This document shows, piece by piece, positions 62,383 to 64,000 of a stretch of DNA of 64,000 nucleotides. Source of the stretch: Streptomyces hygroscopicus subsp. hygroscopicus (GTDB lineage Bacteria; Actinomycetota; Actinomycetes; Streptomycetales; Streptomycetaceae); the NCBI RefSeq assembly GCF_030269125.1, contig NZ_BSSM01000009.1, positions 186,001 through 250,000 of the forward strand, written 5' to 3'. The notes beneath the pieces are model-generated. The model was not told where the DNA came from. It ran no database searches and saw only the letters and a list, made by a program, of their open reading frames with translations. Each line of letters begins with the position of its first letter. The stretch's first letter is position 1. The translations under genes and the position numbers were made by a program.

Positions 62383-63702
62383 GTGACTCAGACAAACCCA
62401 GCCGCCGCCCTCGACCGGGCCGCCCCGCCCGATCAGCGACCCCGGACGCGCCCGCGTGTGCACCGCGCCTGGTTCGTCGCCGCCGTCACCTTCGTCACGA
62501 TCACCGGCGCGGCAGCCTTCCGCTCCCTGCCCGGCCTGCTGATCGACCCGCTGCACCAGGAGTTCGGCTGGTCGCACGGCACGATCGGCGCGGCCGTCTC
62601 CCTCAACCTCGCGCTCTACGGCCTGACCGCGCCGTTCGCCGCCGCGTTGATGGACCGGTTCGGCATCCGGCGGGTGGTGGCGGTGGCGCTGACCGTGATC
62701 TCGCTCGGCTCCGGGCTGACGGTGTGGATGACGGCGGCGTGGCAGCTGTGGCTGTGCTGGGGTCTGATGGTCGGGCTCGGCACGGGCGCGATGGCGCTGG
62801 CCTTCGCGGCGACGGTCACCAACCGCTGGTTCACCTCGCGGCGCGGCCTGGTCAGCGGCATCCTGACCGCCGCGTCCGCCTCCGGCCAGCTGGTCTTCCT
62901 GCCGTTGCTGTCCTGGATGGTCGAACGCCACGGCTGGCGTCCGGCGGCCGTGACCGTCGCGCTGGCGGCGCTCGCGGTGGTCCCCTTCGTCTGGCTCCTG
63001 CTGCGCGACCACCCGGCGGACGTCGGCCTGAATCCCTACGGATCGACGGCGTTCATACCCAAGCCGCCCCCGGCGACGGGTGCCGCCCGCCGTACCCTCA
63101 AGGTCCTGTCGGACGCCGTCCGCACCGGCACCTTCTGGCTCCTCGCCGGCACCTTCGCCATCTGCGGCGCCTCCACCAACGGCCTGGTGCAGACCCACTT
63201 CGTGCCCGCCGAGCACGACCACGGCATGCCGGTGACGACCGCGGCCTCGCTGCTCGCGGTGATCGGCGTGTTCGACGTCGTCGGCACCATCGCCTCCGGC
63301 TGGTTCACCGACCGCTTCGAACCCCGCCGCCTCCTGGCGCTCTACTACGCCCTGCGGGGTCTCGCCCTCGTCTTCCTCCCGATGCTGCTGTCCCCCTCGG
63401 TCCACCCCCCGATGCTGTTCTTCATCGTCTTCTACGGCCTCGACTGGGTCGCCACCGTCCCGCCCACCCTCGCCCTGTGCCGCGAGCAGTTCGGTGAGGA
63501 CAGCGCCATCGTCTTCGGCTGGGTCCTCGCCTCGCACCAGGTCGGCGCCGCCCTCGTCGCCTACCTCGGCGGCCTCGCCCGCGACGTCTTCGGCTCCTAC
63601 GACCTGGTCTGGTACGCCTCGGGAACGCTGTGCGCGGCCGCCGCCCTGATGTCCCTGGTGATCCGGAGGACGGGCACGGCGGCACCGGCCGTCGCCGGCT
63701 GA
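62383..63702 (+). CDS. MFS transporter
   Basis: About 439 residues, some 12 hydrophobic segments. FRSLPGLLIDPLHQEFGWSH, the loop MDRFGIRRV, and GLVSGILTAASASGQLVFLP show a major facilitator of the MCT/OFA-like branch. The N-terminal portion is soluble and Pro-rich. The start is uncertain: GTG at 62383 (VTQTNPAAALD) or ATG at 62350; neither has a perfect ribosome site. Probably controlled by the divergent GlxA-type regulator. Substrate unknown. Confidence 0.83.
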   Translation: MTQTNPAAALDRAAPPDQRPRTRPRVHRAWFVAAVTFVTITGAAAFRSLPGLLIDPLHQEFGWSHGTIGAAVSLNLALYGLTAPFAAALMDRFGIRRVVAVALTVISLGSGLTVWMTAAWQLWLCWGLMVGLGTGAMALAFAATVTNRWFTSRRGLVSGILTAASASGQLVFLPLLSWMVERHGWRPAAVTVALAALAVVPFVWLLLRDHPADVGLNPYGSTAFIPKPPPATGAARRTLKVLSDAVRTGTFWLLAGTFAICGASTNGLVQTHFVPAEHDHGMPVTTAASLLAVIGVFDVVGTIASGWFTDRFEPRRLLALYYALRGLALVFLPMLLSPSVHPPMLFFIVFYGLDWVATVPPTLALCREQFGEDSAIVFGWVLASHQVGAALVAYLGGLARDVFGSYDLVWYASGTLCAAAALMSLVIRRTGTAAPAVAG

Positions 63703-63710
63703 GCAACCCC

Positions 63711-63722
63711 CTCCCGCGGGAG
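63711..63722 (+). terminator. Palindrome after the MFS gene
   Basis: CTCCCGCGGGAG is a perfect 12-bp dyad 8 bases after the stop codon; as a terminator it is short. Confidence 0.35.
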
Positions 63723-63744
63723 CTCTGGAGGCCGGGCGGGTGAA

Positions 63745-63935
63745 GCGTCCCTGGTGGAAGGGGACAGCGGCGGTCCGGGTGGTCGCCGTTCCGAGCGCGT
63801 GGACACGGCCGCCGCGGCCACCGCGTCGTCGGCGCCGGTGGGCTTGCCGGTGTGCGGGGCGGCCGTGCGGGCGAGGGCGCCGGCCTCGGTGCGGCCCGCC
63901 TTCACCGCGACCACCGACCGCGCCCCGGCGGGCGG
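63745..63935 (-). pseudogene. Possible remnant of an acetate-CoA ligase (NDP-forming) domain
   Basis: The minus frame reads VVAVKAGRTEAGALARTAAP then HTGKPTGADDAVAAAA, which resembles the VVVKAGRTEAG...SHTGALAGADAAVDAA stretch of NDP-forming acyl-CoA synthetases. The frame cannot be extended as a protein toward the window edge, and the downstream part is lost. The gene may continue beyond the window. Confidence 0.4.
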
Positions 63936-64000
63936 CGCGGTCGGCCTTGAGGACCTCCACGTGCGCGGCGATGGCGCCGGCCTCCGGCCGCTCGGCGGAC

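Overview
The window is a piece of a Streptomyces chromosome. The evidence is a GC content above about 70 % with G or C at nearly every third codon position, the gene families present (DmdR1-type iron regulator, NsdA-like regulator, mycothiol-enzyme folds, cinnamate:CoA-ligase-type enzyme, GHKL ATP-binding regulators) and many GTG/TTG starts. It looks like core or near-core chromosome rather than a mobile island: I found no transposase, integrase, tRNA, rRNA or CRISPR array. All calls come from reading translations and motifs by eye; no database search was run.

Layout. 0-12 kb: a large sacsin/Hsp90-like GHKL ATPase, a secreted protein, a CtpE-like P-type ATPase, a DUF2530 membrane protein, an NCS2 purine permease, a ribbon-helix-helix protein, a MarR regulator with an MFS exporter, RNA cyclic phosphodiesterase (thpR) and a 28-residue membrane peptide. 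12-24 kb: aldo/keto reductase, SGNH hydrolase, a membrane-anchored secreted propeller-like protein, an Rpn/PD-(D/E)XK-like protein, serC, a large FAD/Fe-S D-2-hydroxyacid dehydrogenase, a FemX-like aminoacyltransferase, an EamA exporter with a clear promoter and operator, and a polysaccharide pyruvyl-transferase-like protein followed by GC-rich tandem repeats.

24.7-34.9 kb: one tightly coupled acyl-CoA operon (TIGR03084-like protein, AtuA-like protein, carboxylase beta and alpha, acyl-CoA dehydrogenase, acyl/cinnamate-CoA ligase, enoyl-CoA hydratase, TetR regulator) with a TetR-type palindrome in front. 35-43 kb: a 26-codon leader peptide ahead of an isopenicillin-N-synthase-like dioxygenase, citrate synthase 2 divergent from pdxH, a non-coding but highly structured interval, a GNAT acetyltransferase, a double-PAS protein, a SIS-domain protein and DmdR1. 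43-56 kb: an ABC exporter, a primase/polymerase-domain protein, an NsdA-like regulator, a membrane protein with TQYIPP repeats, a solute-binding lipoprotein, purU, an EF-hand protein, a STAS anti-anti-sigma factor, and an ECF sigma factor overlapping a zinc anti-sigma/MDMPI fusion.

56-64 kb: a P1B-4 metal ATPase divergent from its NmtR-type sensor, then a zone of gene decay (58.5-61.3 kb) with remnants of an AMP ligase, acyl-CoA dehydrogenase, cyclase-family protein and SDR around an intact ATP-binding regulator, then a GlxA-family regulator divergent from an MFS transporter and a possible CoA-ligase remnant at the right edge.

The most unusual items are the structured island at 38.87-39.12 kb (a gap-free three-way junction, a 14-bp dyad, and a minus-strand promoter plus Shine-Dalgarno plus 12-codon ORF with no gene downstream), the apparently leaderless leader peptide with two mutually exclusive hairpins before the dioxygenase, the shortened biotin-carboxylase linker next to a palindromic repeat, and the decayed catabolic cluster.
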